This document shows positions 8,197 through 18,048 of a stretch of 64,000 bases of DNA, one piece after another (the first letter of the stretch is position 1; each line of letters starts with the position of its first letter). Below the pieces are notes generated by a model. It searched no databases. It saw nothing but the letters and a program-made list of their open reading frames with translations, and was not told the origin of the DNA. The DNA is from Allochromatium vinosum DSM 180 (lineage in GTDB: Bacteria > Pseudomonadota > Gammaproteobacteria > Chromatiales > Chromatiaceae). Made by a program: the position numbers and the translations under genes. The stretch is from positions 1,155,154 to 1,219,153 of the forward strand of contig NC_013851.1 in assembly GCF_000025485.1 (NCBI RefSeq). Reading direction: 5' to 3'.

Positions 8197-8964
8197 ATGG
8201 ACAGAGATTTCAAGGTCGTCATCCCCGCCCGCTACGGCTCGACCCGTCTGCCGGGCAAGCCATTGCTCGACATCGCCGGCAAGCCGATGATCCAGCGTGT
8301 CGTCGAGCGCGCTCGGGCCAGCGGCGCCGGCGAAGTCGTGGTCGCCACCGATGATCGGCGTATCCGCGAAGCCTGTGAAAAACTGGGGATCGCCACCGAG
8401 ATGACCGCTTCGAGTCATCGCAGCGGCTCGGATCGGGTCGCCGAGGTGATCGAGCGGCGCGGCTGGAACGATGACACGATCGTCGTCAACCTCCAGGGTG
8501 ACGAGCCCTGCATGCCGCCTGCGCTCATCAATCAGGTCGCGTCCAGTCTGGCCGCACGCAACGAGATCGGCCTGGCCACGCTCGCCCACCCGATCGACGA
8601 CAGCGCCACGCTCTTCGATCCGCATGTGGTCAAGGTCGTCATCGACACCGCCGGTTTTGCACTCTATTTTTCGCGCGCCCCCATCCCCTGGCATCGCGAC
8701 GAGTTCCTGGGTGACAAGGCCCGGCTGCCCAAGTCGGTTGCTTTTCTTCGACACATCGGCCTCTATGCCTATCGGGCCGCCTTCCTGAAGCGTTTCGTCA
8801 CCCTGGAGCCCGCGCCGCTGGAGATCGCCGAGTCGCTCGAACAGTTGCGCGCCCTCTGGCACGGTGCGCCCATCCATGTCGGGTTGGCCGCCGAGACGCC
8901 GGGACCGGGGGTGGATACCCCGGATGATCTGGCGCGAGTCGTTCGGTATCTGGAAGCCATCTGA
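8197..8964 (+). CDS. kdsB: 3-deoxy-manno-octulosonate cytidylyltransferase
   Basis: KdsB activates Kdo as CMP-Kdo for addition to lipid IVA. The 255-residue sequence has the nucleotidyltransferase start VVIPARYGSTRLPGKPL, then VVVATDDRRI, ASSHRSGSDRVAEV, and the VVNLQGDEPCMPPALI metal/substrate motif. Family features YFSRAPIPWHRD, HIGLYAYRAAFLKRF and GVDTPDDLARV follow. The ATG follows the lpxK stop without a gap, making it the last gene of the exbB-exbD-msbA-lpxK-kdsB operon. Length is normal. Confidence 0.97.
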   Translation: MDRDFKVVIPARYGSTRLPGKPLLDIAGKPMIQRVVERARASGAGEVVVATDDRRIREACEKLGIATEMTASSHRSGSDRVAEVIERRGWNDDTIVVNLQGDEPCMPPALINQVASSLAARNEIGLATLAHPIDDSATLFDPHVVKVVIDTAGFALYFSRAPIPWHRDEFLGDKARLPKSVAFLRHIGLYAYRAAFLKRFVTLEPAPLEIAESLEQLRALWHGAPIHVGLAAETPGPGVDTPDDLARVVRYLEAI

Positions 8965-9125
8965 ATCCGATCAAGCCGCAAACTCCGAGCATGGGTCCAG
9001 CGATGCCATACAAGCTGGCCCGCCGCTTGCTCCAGTGAGACACGAACCGCCCCGGAGCTGGACGATCACACCGATCATCCCCCTGTGGGCCATCGTGGAT
9101 CTTGAGCCGTCGGGAGTTTGACAAG

Positions 9126-9722
9126 ATGAGTATCAGCACGATCACGAGCAGCGTTGGTGATATCGGCTCCAGGCTCTACGGAGCCGCGAGCGCCATCACA
9201 CGCGACTATGAGGAGCGCACCGCAACCCTGGAGCAGGTCTTCTCGAAGCTGGACACGGAGGGCAAGGGCTATCTCGATGCCGGCGACTTCGAGACAGCCT
9301 TCGAGGCGCTGGGTCTGGGCGATTCGGAAGAAGAGTCCGACGAAAATTTGACGCTTCCAGGTGTCGAGGACGTAGTCGCCGCGCTCGACATGGACGGCGA
9401 CGGCAAGGTCAGCTCGGGCGATCTCACCGAGGGGGTGCGCTCGCTGACCGACAGTCTCTCGTTTCTGCAAGGGCGTGCCGAGGTGCTGGGCGCCGAGGCG
9501 ATGAAGTTTACGCAGACGTTCAACAGTCAGCTTGCCGACGAGGAGGCTGAGACGCAGCAAGCCACAGAAGCCGCCGCGACAGCCAGCGCCGAGTCCGTCA
9601 GCCGCGAACAGTCCACCCGGCCCGACCTGTTCGTGATGCGGCGCGTCATGCAGCTCATGGACGCCTATGGCTCGTCCTATCGTTCCAGCGAATCCAGCGA
9701 GTCGCTCTCACTGGTGGCTTGA
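9126..9722 (+). CDS. EF-hand calcium-binding protein, 198 aa
   Basis: Two 12-residue EF-hand loops are visible: DTEGKGYLDAGD (about residue 42) and DMDGDGKVSSGD (about 88). Both have acidic residues at positions 1, 3 or 5, 9 and 12, with Asp instead of Glu at position 12. They sit in a helix-rich, acidic protein without signal peptide or membrane segment. The second half is Ala/Glu/Ser-rich. ATG at 9126 has GGGAG nine bases upstream; an upstream TTG at 9102 is less likely. The last 15 bases overlap the convergent SDR gene. It is probably a cytoplasmic or non-classically exported Ca2+-responsive protein with unknown partner. Confidence 0.75.
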   Translation: MSISTITSSVGDIGSRLYGAASAITRDYEERTATLEQVFSKLDTEGKGYLDAGDFETAFEALGLGDSEEESDENLTLPGVEDVVAALDMDGDGKVSSGDLTEGVRSLTDSLSFLQGRAEVLGAEAMKFTQTFNSQLADEEAETQQATEAAATASAESVSREQSTRPDLFVMRRVMQLMDAYGSSYRSSESSESLSLVA

Positions 9723-10589
9723 TGTGTCCCCAAGTCCCGTGGCCGCCAGACTCAGCGTCCAGACACGCCGGTTCAGTTCGGGATCGCGTGCCTGGGCCGG
9801 AGCCTGGATCGGCCGCCCATTCCAGAGATAGGCGCCGGCGACCTGCGCCACGGAGTCGTCGAAGACCAGCCGCAGGACGCCCTGCGCGGCGCGTTCGGGA
9901 GTGGGCAGTGCCCAGCCGAGCAGCCGGTCGACCAGCCGCCAGAACAGTCCCTGAGCGCCATCCGTGCCGCCGAGATTGGAGCGGAAGACGCCCGGAAAGA
10001 CACAGTTGACCCGCACGCCGCTTCCGGCGAGCCGCCGCGCCAGCTCGAAGGTGAAATGCAGGTTGCCGAGCTTGGATTGACCATAGGCCGCCATCATCCG
10101 ATAGGGACGCCGCTCCCAGTTCCAGTCGTCGAGATCCAGCGCGGTGTTCATGCGCGTGCCGACGTTGATGATCTGTGCCGGCGCGCTGGCGGTGAGGCGG
10201 TCGAGTAGCCGGTGAGTCAGCAGGAAAGGCGCCAGATGATTGACGGCCAGGGCGCGTTCGATTCCGTCCGGACTTAGGCGCCGCTCGCGAAAGGCGGTGC
10301 CGGCATTGTTGACCAGCAGATGCAGGGCGCCGAATTGCTGCAGCACGGATTCGGCCAGGGCGCGCACTTCGGCCTGACTGGCCAGATCGGCGACGAAGAG
10401 TTGCAGATGAGGATTGCCGGTGGCGGACCGGATCTCGGCCAGGGCGGCTTCGCCGCGCGCCCGATCCCGCGCGACCAGACCCACGCGCCAGCCGGCGGCG
10501 GACAATCCCTGTGCGATGGCGCGGCCCAGGCCGGAGTTGGCACCCGTTACCAGGGCCGTCCTGATGTCGCTGAAGGCGTCGTTGTTCAT
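9708..10589 (-). CDS. SDR family NAD(P)-dependent oxidoreductase
   Basis: This is a classical short-chain dehydrogenase of 293 residues, resembling the retinol dehydrogenase/light-dependent-protochlorophyllide-reductase-like group. It has the cofactor motif TALVTGANSGLGRAIA (about 12), VADLASQAEV, the structural LLVNNAGTAF, and the catalytic YGQSK (about 172) preceded by NVGTRM. FPGVFRSNLGG follows the active site. The enzyme is soluble; the natural substrate is unknown. It heads the minus-strand group that includes hslR and grxC only by orientation. Its 3' end overlaps the EF-hand gene by 15 bases. Confidence 0.88.
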   Translation of the reverse strand: MNNDAFSDIRTALVTGANSGLGRAIAQGLSAAGWRVGLVARDRARGEAALAEIRSATGNPHLQLFVADLASQAEVRALAESVLQQFGALHLLVNNAGTAFRERRLSPDGIERALAVNHLAPFLLTHRLLDRLTASAPAQIINVGTRMNTALDLDDWNWERRPYRMMAAYGQSKLGNLHFTFELARRLAGSGVRVNCVFPGVFRSNLGGTDGAQGLFWRLVDRLLGWALPTPERAAQGVLRLVFDDSVAQVAGAYLWNGRPIQAPAQARDPELNRRVWTLSLAATGLGDTSSHQ

Positions 10590-10609
10590 GGCGCGACCCG
10601 TGCCCCGGC

Positions 10610-11026
10610 TCAGCCGACCGAGTCGCCGTGTTCGGTGAAGCGCTGGATCTGGCGACGATCGCGCTTGGTGGGGCGGCCCTTGCTGTCGGGGATCGCCGAA
10701 CCGAGTTCGCGCCGCTCGCGCACCAGCGCCTGACGCCTGAGCCGGCTGGTTTCGGACTCGGCATAGAGCAGGGCGGCTTCGGCGGCTGGGCGGCGCTGCG
10801 TGTTGATCGCCAGCACCTCGATCTCCCAGCTCAGGCTATCCTTGTGGATCTCCAGCCGGCTGCCGGGACGGATGACGCGGCTGGGCTTGACGCGCTGGCC
10901 GTCGACATGGACCTTGCCGCCGTTGATGGCCTCGATGGCCAGCTGACGGGTCTTGAAAAAGCGCGCCGCCCACAGCCATTTGTCGATCCGGATGGCGTCG
11001 GCCGGATCGGCGGTGCGCTCAGTCAT
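10610..11026 (-). CDS. hslR: ribosome-associated heat-shock protein Hsp15 (S4 domain)
   Basis: Hsp15 binds 50S subunits carrying nascent chain-tRNA and helps recycle them after heat stress. The 138-residue product begins MTERTADPADAIRIDKWLWA and continues ARFFKTRQLAIEAINGGKVH, VDGQRVKPSRVI, the S4 RNA-binding fold. A basic C-terminal tail (KGRPTKRDRRQIQRF) follows. I place the start at ATG 11026 because the family begins just before IRIDKWLW; the open frame upstream overlaps grxC antisense-free coding and is not homologous. The ATG lies inside the grxC 3' end (8-base overlap), so the two are translationally coupled. Confidence 0.93.
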   Translation of the reverse strand: MTERTADPADAIRIDKWLWAARFFKTRQLAIEAINGGKVHVDGQRVKPSRVIRPGSRLEIHKDSLSWEIEVLAINTQRRPAAEAALLYAESETSRLRRQALVRERRELGSAIPDSKGRPTKRDRRQIQRFTEHGDSVG

Positions 11027-11285
11027 CGGTGTCGAGTCCGAGGCGTTCGTCGAGTTCGCCCTCCATGTCGAGCAGCGCCATGTCGTCATAGCCGCCGACG
11101 TGGAAGTCGTCGATGAAGATCTGCGGCACCGTGTGCCGGCCGCTGCGCTCGACCATCTCGGCCATGCGTGTGCGGTCGTGATCGACCGGGATCTCGGCGA
11201 AGTCGACGCCCTTGCGCCTGAGCAGACGCCGCGCGCGGTCGCAGTAGGGGCAGGTTTGGGTCGTGTAGACAGTGACCTGTGGCAT
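11019..11285 (-). CDS. grxC: glutaredoxin 3
   Basis: This 88-residue thioredoxin-fold oxidoreductase reduces disulfides with glutathione. It has VTVYTTQTCPYCDRARRLL, containing the CPYC active site (about residues 12-15), the cis-proline loop HTVPQIFIDD, and the GSH-binding GGYDDMALLDMEG. This is the canonical Grx3 layout. It is first in a two-gene unit with hslR. The C-terminal acidic tail is short. It acts in the cytoplasm. Confidence 0.95.
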   Translation of the reverse strand: MPQVTVYTTQTCPYCDRARRLLRRKGVDFAEIPVDHDRTRMAEMVERSGRHTVPQIFIDDFHVGGYDDMALLDMEGELDERLGLDTDD

Positions 11286-11395
11286 GGTTTCCGAACTATT
11301 GCGAAGATTGACCTTGGTGTGCGAGCTTCACCCCTGGCTCCGCTTCAGTCAAGTCGTGTCGTTCACACTTCCTTCTCAGACGCTCAGGTTGCACC

Positions 11396-14032
11396 ATGTA
11401 TCGCGAAACCCCGCATCCCATCTACCTCAAGGATTACCGTCCGCCCGAGTTCCTGATCGACCAGGTGGAGCTGCGCTTCGAACTCGATCCCGAGTGCACG
11501 CGCGTCGAATCGCGGTTATCACTGCGGCGCCATCCGGCGGCGACCCGTGGGGATGGCCACCTGCGTCTGCATGGCGAGCAGTTGAAGCTGACGCAGGTGG
11601 CCATCGATGGGCACGTCCTGACGCCCGCCGAGTATCGGGTCGACGGCGAGGGGCTGACGCTGCATCGGGTGCCCGACCGCTTCACCCTGGAGACCCGGGT
11701 CGAGATCCATCCCAACCTCAACACCGCACTCGAAGGGCTCTATCAGTCCGGCGACCTGCTCTGCACCCAGTGCGAGGCCGAGGGTTTCCGGCGCATCACC
11801 TATTTCCTCGACCGCCCGGACGTGATGGCGCGCTACACCACCACGCTCATCGCCGACCGGACGCGCTTCCCCGTACTCCTGTCCAACGGCAACCCGATCG
11901 CGCGCGCCGAACTTCCCGACGGTCGCCACAGCGTCACCTGGGACGATCCCTTCCCCAAGCCGAGCTATCTGTTCGCCCTGGTCGCCGGCGATCTGAGCCT
12001 GATCGAGGACGGCTTCGTCACCGCTTCGGGACGGGACGTGAAGCTCCAGATCTTCGTCGAGCCGCACAATCTCGACAAGGGCGATCACGCCATGCGTTCG
12101 CTAAAGAAGGCGATGCGCTGGGACGAGGAGCGTTTCGGGCGCGAGTACGATCTGGATATCTACATGATCGTCGCCGTCAGCCACTTCAACATGGGCGCGA
12201 TGGAGAACAAGGGACTCAACATCTTCAACGACAAGTTCGTGCTCGCCCGTCCCGACACCGCGACCGATGCTGATTTCGACGGCATCGAGAGCGTCATCGC
12301 GCACGAGTATTTCCACAACTGGACCGGCAACCGCATCACCTGCCGCGACTGGTTCCAGTTGAGCCTGAAGGAAGGCTTCACCGTCTATCGCGATCAGGAG
12401 TTCTCGTCCGATGTCGGCTCGCGTGCCGTCAAGCGCATCGCGGACGTGCGGACGCTGCGCGCGCACCAGTTCCCCGAGGACGCCGGCCCGCTGGCTCATC
12501 CGGTACGTCCCGACTCCTATATCGAGATCAACAACTTCTACACCACCACCGTCTATGACAAGGGCGCCGAGGTGGTGCGGATGCAAGCCGCGCTGCTCGG
12601 TCGCGAGACATTCAGGCGCGCGACCGATCTCTATTTCGAGCGCCACGACGGTCAGGCTGTCACCACCGAGGACTTCGTGCGCTGCATGGAGGACGCCAGC
12701 GGGCGCGATCTGGCCCAGTTCCGGCGCTGGTACGAGCAGGCCGGCACGCCTGAGCTGCACATCCGGGGCGAGTACGACGCGGCGGCCGGCACCTATACCC
12801 TGAGCGTGCGCCAGGAGACGCCGCCGACACCGGGTCAGCCGGTCAAGCCGCCCTTCCATATTCCGCTGGCCATCGGGCTGCTCAGCGCTGATGGGCACGA
12901 CCTGCCGTTGCGGCTGGCCGACGAGTCCGAACCGCCGACGCCCGGCACGCGCCTGCTGGAGCTGACCGAACCCGAGCACCGCTTCACGTTCACTGGCCTG
13001 AGCGAACGCCCGGTGCCCTCGCTGCTGCGCGGCTTCTCGGCGCCGGTACGGGTGCATGACGACCTGATCGACGCCGACCGGATGTTCCTCATGGCCCACG
13101 ACAGCGACGGCTTCAACCGCTGGGACGCCGCTCAGACGCTGCACGAGCGTCTGCTGCTGGCGCTGACGGACGATGCCGCGCATCCCATCCCCGAGGACTA
13201 CATCGCCGCCTGCCGGCGCGCCCTGTGCGACGCGAGCGCCGATCGGGCGCTGCTCGCCGAGGTGCTGACCCTGCCGAGCGAGACCTATCTGAGCGACCGC
13301 ATGACCGTGGTCGACGTCGACGGGCTCCATCGCGCCCATCGTCAGTTGACGCGCCATATCGGCGAGCGGCTGCGTGCCGATCTGCTCGCCGTCTATCGGG
13401 CCAATGCCGAGACCGGACCCTATGTCTTCAGCCCCGAAGCGGTCGGCCGGCGCGCGCTCAAGAATCTGGCGCTGACCTATCTGGTGCACGCCGGTGACGA
13501 GGAGGGACGCGATCTCTGTCGTGAACAGTTCGAGGCCGCACACAACATGACCGACGTCATGGCCGCCCTGCGACTGCTGGCCGAGCCGGGCGGGGTGGGC
13601 GCGGATGCCGCACTCGACGCCTTCCATCGGCGTTGGTCGGGTGAGTCGCTGGTGCTCGACAAGTGGTTTGCGGTCCAAGCTGCGGCTCCGCGCCCGGACG
13701 CCCTGGAACGGGTCATGGCGCTCCTGAGACATCCGGACTACAGCGCGCGCAACCCCAACCGGGTGCGCGCGCTGGTCAGCACTTTCAGCAACGTCAATCA
13801 GGTCCGCTTCCATGCCGCTGACGGGGCCGGCTATCGCTTCCTGGTCGATCGGGTGCTGGAACTCGATCCGGTCAATCCGCTGCTGGCCGCGCGGCTGCTC
13901 AAGCCGCTGGTGCGCTGGCGCCGGTTCGATCCGGAACGCCAGTCGCTGATGCGGGCCGAGCTGGAGCGCGTGCTGGGTGGCCGTGAGCTGTCGTCCGACG
14001 TCTTCGAGGTCGTCTCCAAGGCGCTGGCATGA
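11396..14032 (+). CDS. pepN: aminopeptidase N (M1 family)
   Basis: This cytoplasmic zinc aminopeptidase removes N-terminal residues from peptides. Its 878 residues match the PepN length. The substrate motif GAMEN is at 267-271. The zinc site HEYFH (303-307) is followed by NWTGNRITCRDWFQ and the third ligand Glu in LSLKEGFTVY. The C-terminal half is the helical PepN-specific domain ending ELSSDVFEVVSKALA. It starts at an ATG in a 110-base gap downstream of the divergent grxC and overlaps the lptF ATG by ATGA. Confidence 0.97.
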   Translation: MYRETPHPIYLKDYRPPEFLIDQVELRFELDPECTRVESRLSLRRHPAATRGDGHLRLHGEQLKLTQVAIDGHVLTPAEYRVDGEGLTLHRVPDRFTLETRVEIHPNLNTALEGLYQSGDLLCTQCEAEGFRRITYFLDRPDVMARYTTTLIADRTRFPVLLSNGNPIARAELPDGRHSVTWDDPFPKPSYLFALVAGDLSLIEDGFVTASGRDVKLQIFVEPHNLDKGDHAMRSLKKAMRWDEERFGREYDLDIYMIVAVSHFNMGAMENKGLNIFNDKFVLARPDTATDADFDGIESVIAHEYFHNWTGNRITCRDWFQLSLKEGFTVYRDQEFSSDVGSRAVKRIADVRTLRAHQFPEDAGPLAHPVRPDSYIEINNFYTTTVYDKGAEVVRMQAALLGRETFRRATDLYFERHDGQAVTTEDFVRCMEDASGRDLAQFRRWYEQAGTPELHIRGEYDAAAGTYTLSVRQETPPTPGQPVKPPFHIPLAIGLLSADGHDLPLRLADESEPPTPGTRLLELTEPEHRFTFTGLSERPVPSLLRGFSAPVRVHDDLIDADRMFLMAHDSDGFNRWDAAQTLHERLLLALTDDAAHPIPEDYIAACRRALCDASADRALLAEVLTLPSETYLSDRMTVVDVDGLHRAHRQLTRHIGERLRADLLAVYRANAETGPYVFSPEAVGRRALKNLALTYLVHAGDEEGRDLCREQFEAAHNMTDVMAALRLLAEPGGVGADAALDAFHRRWSGESLVLDKWFAVQAAAPRPDALERVMALLRHPDYSARNPNRVRALVSTFSNVNQVRFHAADGAGYRFLVDRVLELDPVNPLLAARLLKPLVRWRRFDPERQSLMRAELERVLGGRELSSDVFEVVSKALA

Positions 14033-15171
14033 TCGGTACCCGCCCCCTGCTCGGTCTGCTCGACCGCTATCTGCTGCGCGAGGCCGCCCAGGTCTTCCTG
14101 GCCATCGTACTGGTGCTGGTGCTGATCCTCGCCAGCCTGATGTTCCTGCGCACCCTGGAGGAAGTGAACCTCGGCGGTCTGGGCGTGGACGTGGTCTTTC
14201 GCTATCTGAGCCTCCAGATCCAGCGCGATATATCCAGTCTGCTGCCCCCGGCGTTCTTCCTGGCGATCCTGGTGACGCTGGCGCGTTTCGCACGCGACAG
14301 CGAGCTGATCGCCATGCAGGCCTGTGGCGTGGGTCCGCCGCGGCTCTATCGCACCTTTCTGTTGCTGGCCGTTCCGGTGGCGTTCGTCACCGGCTGGGTC
14401 GCACTCGATCTCAAGCCGCATGCGGCGGCCGGCATCCAGCAGATCCGGCTTCAGCAGAAAGAGCAGGCCGCGCAGATCGCCGGACTTCAGGCCGGCCGCT
14501 TCTATGTCGAGGAGCAGGGCAAGGTCGTGGTCTATATCGGCGAGATCGACCAGCACAAGTTGCTCGGTGATGTGTTCGTACTCGATCGACGCGGGGAGAA
14601 GACGCGCTTGGTGGTGAGTGACTCCGGGCGCCATCGGATCGAGGAATCCACGGGCGATCATCTGGTGACCCTGACTCAGGGCCATCGCTTCGATGGTCAA
14701 GCCGGCTCCGGTGCCTATCTGATCGGTGACTTCGAACGCTACGAGATCCGGCTCGCTGACGCGGGGTCCGCGCCGCACGCCTTCAACAAGCGCGCGACCA
14801 TTCCGACTCCGGATCTGATGCACTCGGACGAACTGGCCGACCGTGTGGAACTGGAGCACCGGCTTGCCGCGCCGCTCTCCATCCTGACCCTGGCGGTGCT
14901 GGCCATCCCCCTGGTCGATCCCTCGCCGCGCCAGCGCACCACCGGGCGTATGCTGCTGGCGTTGCTGGCCTATTTCAGTTTCTTCAACCTGCAACGGCTT
15001 GCCGAAAGCTGGATGGCCGCCGGAGTCACGCCCGCGTGGCTCGGCAGCCTCTGGTATCAATTGGCGATCCTGGTGTTCGTGCATCTCATGCTGCTGCCCG
15101 AGAACTTTTGGTTCAAACGGCTGAGCCGGTGTTTGTGGGGCGATCGCCACGGGTGTATCAAGCCATCTTGA
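14029..15171 (+). CDS. lptF: LPS export ABC transporter permease LptF
   Basis: LptF with LptG and the ATPase LptB2 extracts LPS from the inner membrane. The 380 residues have an N-terminal block of three helices (from LLREAAQVFLAIVLVLVLI through FFLAILVTLARFARDSELIA). The family motif MQACGVGPPRLYRTFLL follows, then a periplasmic beta-jellyroll (about 125-285) and three C-terminal helices (APLSILTLAVLAIPLVDPS onward). It overlaps pepN by four bases. The usual partner lptG is not downstream; purF is. An LptG identity is less likely because of the DSELIAMQACGV sequence. Confidence 0.87.
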   Translation: MIGTRPLLGLLDRYLLREAAQVFLAIVLVLVLILASLMFLRTLEEVNLGGLGVDVVFRYLSLQIQRDISSLLPPAFFLAILVTLARFARDSELIAMQACGVGPPRLYRTFLLLAVPVAFVTGWVALDLKPHAAAGIQQIRLQQKEQAAQIAGLQAGRFYVEEQGKVVVYIGEIDQHKLLGDVFVLDRRGEKTRLVVSDSGRHRIEESTGDHLVTLTQGHRFDGQAGSGAYLIGDFERYEIRLADAGSAPHAFNKRATIPTPDLMHSDELADRVELEHRLAAPLSILTLAVLAIPLVDPSPRQRTTGRMLLALLAYFSFFNLQRLAESWMAAGVTPAWLGSLWYQLAILVFVHLMLLPENFWFKRLSRCLWGDRHGCIKPS

Positions 15172-15256
15172 TGGCATCGGCGGGCTTCGGTTAATCTGCA
15201 CGGTCCCCAATCACCCGCGCTGGCTCGCCCCAATGGCGCGGCCGAGGCTTTAATTC

Positions 15257-16771
15257 ATGTGTGGAATCGTCGGAATCGTCGGCCAGGCTCCGGTCAACCA
15301 ATCACTCTATGACGCGCTGCTCGTCCTGCAGCATCGCGGCCAGGACGCCGCCGGGATCGTCACCTGCGAAGGCGGCAAGCTCCATCTGCGCAAGGACAAC
15401 GGTCTGGCGCGCGACGTGTTCCAGACCAAGCACATGCTGCGCCTGCGCGGCAACATGGGCGTGGGACACGTGCGCTATCCGACCGCCGGAGCCTCCAGCT
15501 CGGCCGAGGCCCAGCCCTTCTACGTCAACTCGCCCCACGGCATCGTGCTCGCCCACAACGGCAATCTGACCAATGCCGAGGAACTCAAGCGAGACCTGAT
15601 CGTCGAGGATCTGCGTCATCTCAACACCGAGTCCGATTCCGAGATCCTGCTCAACATCCTCGCCCACGAGTTGCAGATCCAGGGCCGGTTGCGCATCGAC
15701 GAACAGGACATCTTCCGTGCCGTGGCCGGTGTTCACCGGCGCTGTCGCGGCGGCTACGCGGCCGTGGCCATGATCCCCGGCTTCGGTGTCTTCGCCTTCC
15801 GCGATCCTCACGGCATTCGACCGCTGGTCTATGGCCGGCGCGAGACGCCCGAGGGGGCCGAGTACATGATCGCCTCCGAGAGCGTCGCGCTCGACACCAG
15901 CGGCTTCGATCTGGTGTCCGATGTCGCACCGGGCGAGACGGTGCTGATCACGCTCGACGGTCAGCTCCACACCCGTCAGTGCGCCGCCAATCCGGTGCTC
16001 TCGCCCTGCATCTTCGAATTCGTCTACTTCGCCCGTCCCGATTCCATCATCGACAACATCTCGGTGCACAAGGCGCGTTCGCGCATGGGCAAGAAGCTGG
16101 CGGCCAAGATCAAGCGCGAGTGGCCCAACCACGACATCGACGTGGTGATCCCGATCCCGGACACCAGCCGCACCGCCGCGCTGCAATTGGCCAATCAACT
16201 CGGCGTTCACTATGCCGAGGGTTTCATCAAGAACCGCTACATCGGCCGCACCTTCATCATGCCGGGCCAGAAGGTGCGCAAGCGCTCGGTGCGCCAGAAG
16301 CTCAATGCCATCGACCTGGAGTTCCGCCGGAAGAACGTGCTGCTGGTCGACGACTCCATCGTGCGCGGCACCACCTCGCAGCAGATCATCCAGATGGCGC
16401 GTGATGCCGGCGCCAATCGCGTCTATTTCGCCTCGGCCGCGCCGCCGGTGCGCTTCCCCAACGTCTATGGCATCGACATGCCGGCGGCCAGCGAGCTGAT
16501 CGCCCATGGCCGCACCGAGGACGAGGTGGCGCGCGAGCTGGGTACGGACCGGCTGATCTTCCAGGATCTGGAGGATCTCATCGACGCGGTGCAGAAAAAG
16601 GGCAAGTCGCACGTCGACCGCTTCGACACCTCGGTGTTCGACGGTCAGTATGTGACGGGTGACGTGACGCCCGAATACCTCCAGGCGCTCGAAGATCGCC
16701 GTAACGATGGCGCCAAGGAGCAGCGCGCCGCCCGCAGCGAGAGCATCCTTGACCTCCACAACTCCAACTGA
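15257..16771 (+). CDS. purF: amidophosphoribosyltransferase
   Basis: PurF makes 5-phosphoribosylamine from PRPP and glutamine, the first committed step of purine synthesis. Cys2 of MCGIVGIVG is the glutaminase nucleophile, exposed after Met removal. The Ntn domain has [14 protein letters not shown] and [11 protein letters not shown]. The phosphoribosyltransferase domain has [14 protein letters not shown] and the PRPP loop [19 protein letters not shown]. Its 504 residues match the E. coli-type enzyme. The ATG at 15257 is fixed by the catalytic cysteine. Its 3' end overlaps the presumed metZ start. Confidence 0.97.
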   Translation: MCGIVGIVGQAPVNQSLYDALLVLQHRGQDAAGIVTCEGGKLHLRKDNGLARDVFQTKHMLRLRGNMGVGHVRYPTAGASSSAEAQPFYVNSPHGIVLAHNGNLTNAEELKRDLIVEDLRHLNTESDSEILLNILAHELQIQGRLRIDEQDIFRAVAGVHRRCRGGYAAVAMIPGFGVFAFRDPHGIRPLVYGRRETPEGAEYMIASESVALDTSGFDLVSDVAPGETVLITLDGQLHTRQCAANPVLSPCIFEFVYFARPDSIIDNISVHKARSRMGKKLAAKIKREWPNHDIDVVIPIPDTSRTAALQLANQLGVHYAEGFIKNRYIGRTFIMPGQKVRKRSVRQKLNAIDLEFRRKNVLLVDDSIVRGTTSQQIIQMARDAGANRVYFASAAPPVRFPNVYGIDMPAASELIAHGRTEDEVARELGTDRLIFQDLEDLIDAVQKKGKSHVDRFDTSVFDGQYVTGDVTPEYLQALEDRRNDGAKEQRAARSESILDLHNSN

Positions 16772-18002
16772 TCCAGCGCCGGACGATTGGGACGGCGCGG
16801 AGGACGCGCCCGGATTCGCCACGCGCGCCATCCGCGTCGGGCATCGGCGTACCGGGGAGAGCGAGCACAGCGAGCCGATCTTCGCCACCTCCAGTTTCGT
16901 CTTCGCCAGTGCCGCCGAGGCCGCTGCGCGCTTTGCCGGCGAGCAGGCCGGCAACATCTATTCGCGTTTCACCAATCCCACTGTGCGGGCTTTCGAGGAG
17001 CGGTTGGCGGCACTGGAAGGTGGTGAGTCCTGCGTGGCCACGGCCTCGGGCATGGCGGCGATCCTGTCCGTCTGTCTGGGGCTGCTCAAGACGGGCGACC
17101 GGATTCTGGCCGCGCGCAGTCTGTTCGGCAGCACCACCATGCTGTTCGACAAGTATCTGGCGCGGTTCGGCATCCGGACCGACTATGTGCCGCTGAGCGA
17201 TCTGTCGGCCTGGGAGACGGCGCTGGAGCGCGACGGCGAGCGGCGCACGCGGCTGCTCTTCTGCGAGACGCCATCCAATCCGCTCACCGAGATGGTCGAT
17301 CTGCGCCAACTGGCCGCGCTCGCCCATCGGCATGGTGCGCTGCTGGTGGTCGACAACTGTTTCTGCACTCCGGCGCTGCAACGTCCGCTCGCACTCGGCG
17401 CCGACATCGTGGTGCATTCGGCGACCAAGTATCTCGATGGCCAGGGGCGCTGTGTCGGCGGGGCCGTGGTGGGGGACCGCAAGCGGGTCGGCGAGGAGGT
17501 CTACGGCGTGCTGCGCACCGCCGGCCCGACCCTGAGTCCCTTCAATGCCTGGATCTTTCTCAAGGGACTGGAGACGCTGGAATTGCGGATGCTGGCTCAG
17601 TCGCGTGCCGCAGCGGAGCTGGCCGAATGGTTGCAGAGGCAGCCGGCGGTCGAGCGCGTCCATTATCCGGGACTGGCGAACCATCCCCAGCATCATCTGG
17701 TCGGATCGCAGCAACGCACCGGCGGAGCGATCGTCGCTTTCGCGGTGCGCGGCGGTCGCGAGGCGGCCTGGCGGGTGATCGACGCGACGCGACTGCTGTC
17801 GATCACGGCCAATCTGGGCGACGTCAAGACCACCATCACCCATCCGGCGACCACCACCCACGGTCGTCTCACGCCCGAGCAGCGCGCCGAGACCGGAATC
17901 GGCGAGGGGCTGATCCGGTTGGCGGTCGGCCTGGAAGATCCGGCCGATATTCGAGCCGACCTCGAGTATGGACTGAACCTTCCGAACCACCAGGTCGAGT
18001 GA
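16749..18002 (+). CDS. metZ: O-succinylhomoserine sulfhydrylase
   Basis: This PLP enzyme of the Cys/Met-metabolism family converts O-succinylhomoserine and sulfide to homocysteine. It shows [67 protein letters not shown] and the PLP lysine in [13 protein letters not shown] (about Lys227). The end [20 protein letters not shown] and [20 protein letters not shown] is typical of MetZ. I place the start at TTG 16749; the frame is open to an ATG at 16707, which lacks a good Shine-Dalgarno and lies deeper in purF. A purF-metZ order is common in gammaproteobacteria. Confidence 0.9.
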   Translation: MTSTTPTDPAPDDWDGAEDAPGFATRAIRVGHRRTGESEHSEPIFATSSFVFASAAEAAARFAGEQAGNIYSRFTNPTVRAFEERLAALEGGESCVATASGMAAILSVCLGLLKTGDRILAARSLFGSTTMLFDKYLARFGIRTDYVPLSDLSAWETALERDGERRTRLLFCETPSNPLTEMVDLRQLAALAHRHGALLVVDNCFCTPALQRPLALGADIVVHSATKYLDGQGRCVGGAVVGDRKRVGEEVYGVLRTAGPTLSPFNAWIFLKGLETLELRMLAQSRAAAELAEWLQRQPAVERVHYPGLANHPQHHLVGSQQRTGGAIVAFAVRGGREAAWRVIDATRLLSITANLGDVKTTITHPATTTHGRLTPEQRAETGIGEGLIRLAVGLEDPADIRADLEYGLNLPNHQVE

Positions 18003-18048
18003 CCCAAGCGTTACGTCCGAATCCTGAACCCTGCCCGAGGAGGCCATG

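Noticed and set aside
12101-14293. 730-codon open frame antisense to pepN, and similar long antisense frames over kdsB/lpxK, purF, the BLUF gene and the phosphoketolase gene
   Set aside because: Long antisense frames are expected in GC-rich genes with strong third-position bias. The translations are Arg/Gln/Asp-rich without domains, while the sense strand has well-known enzymes.
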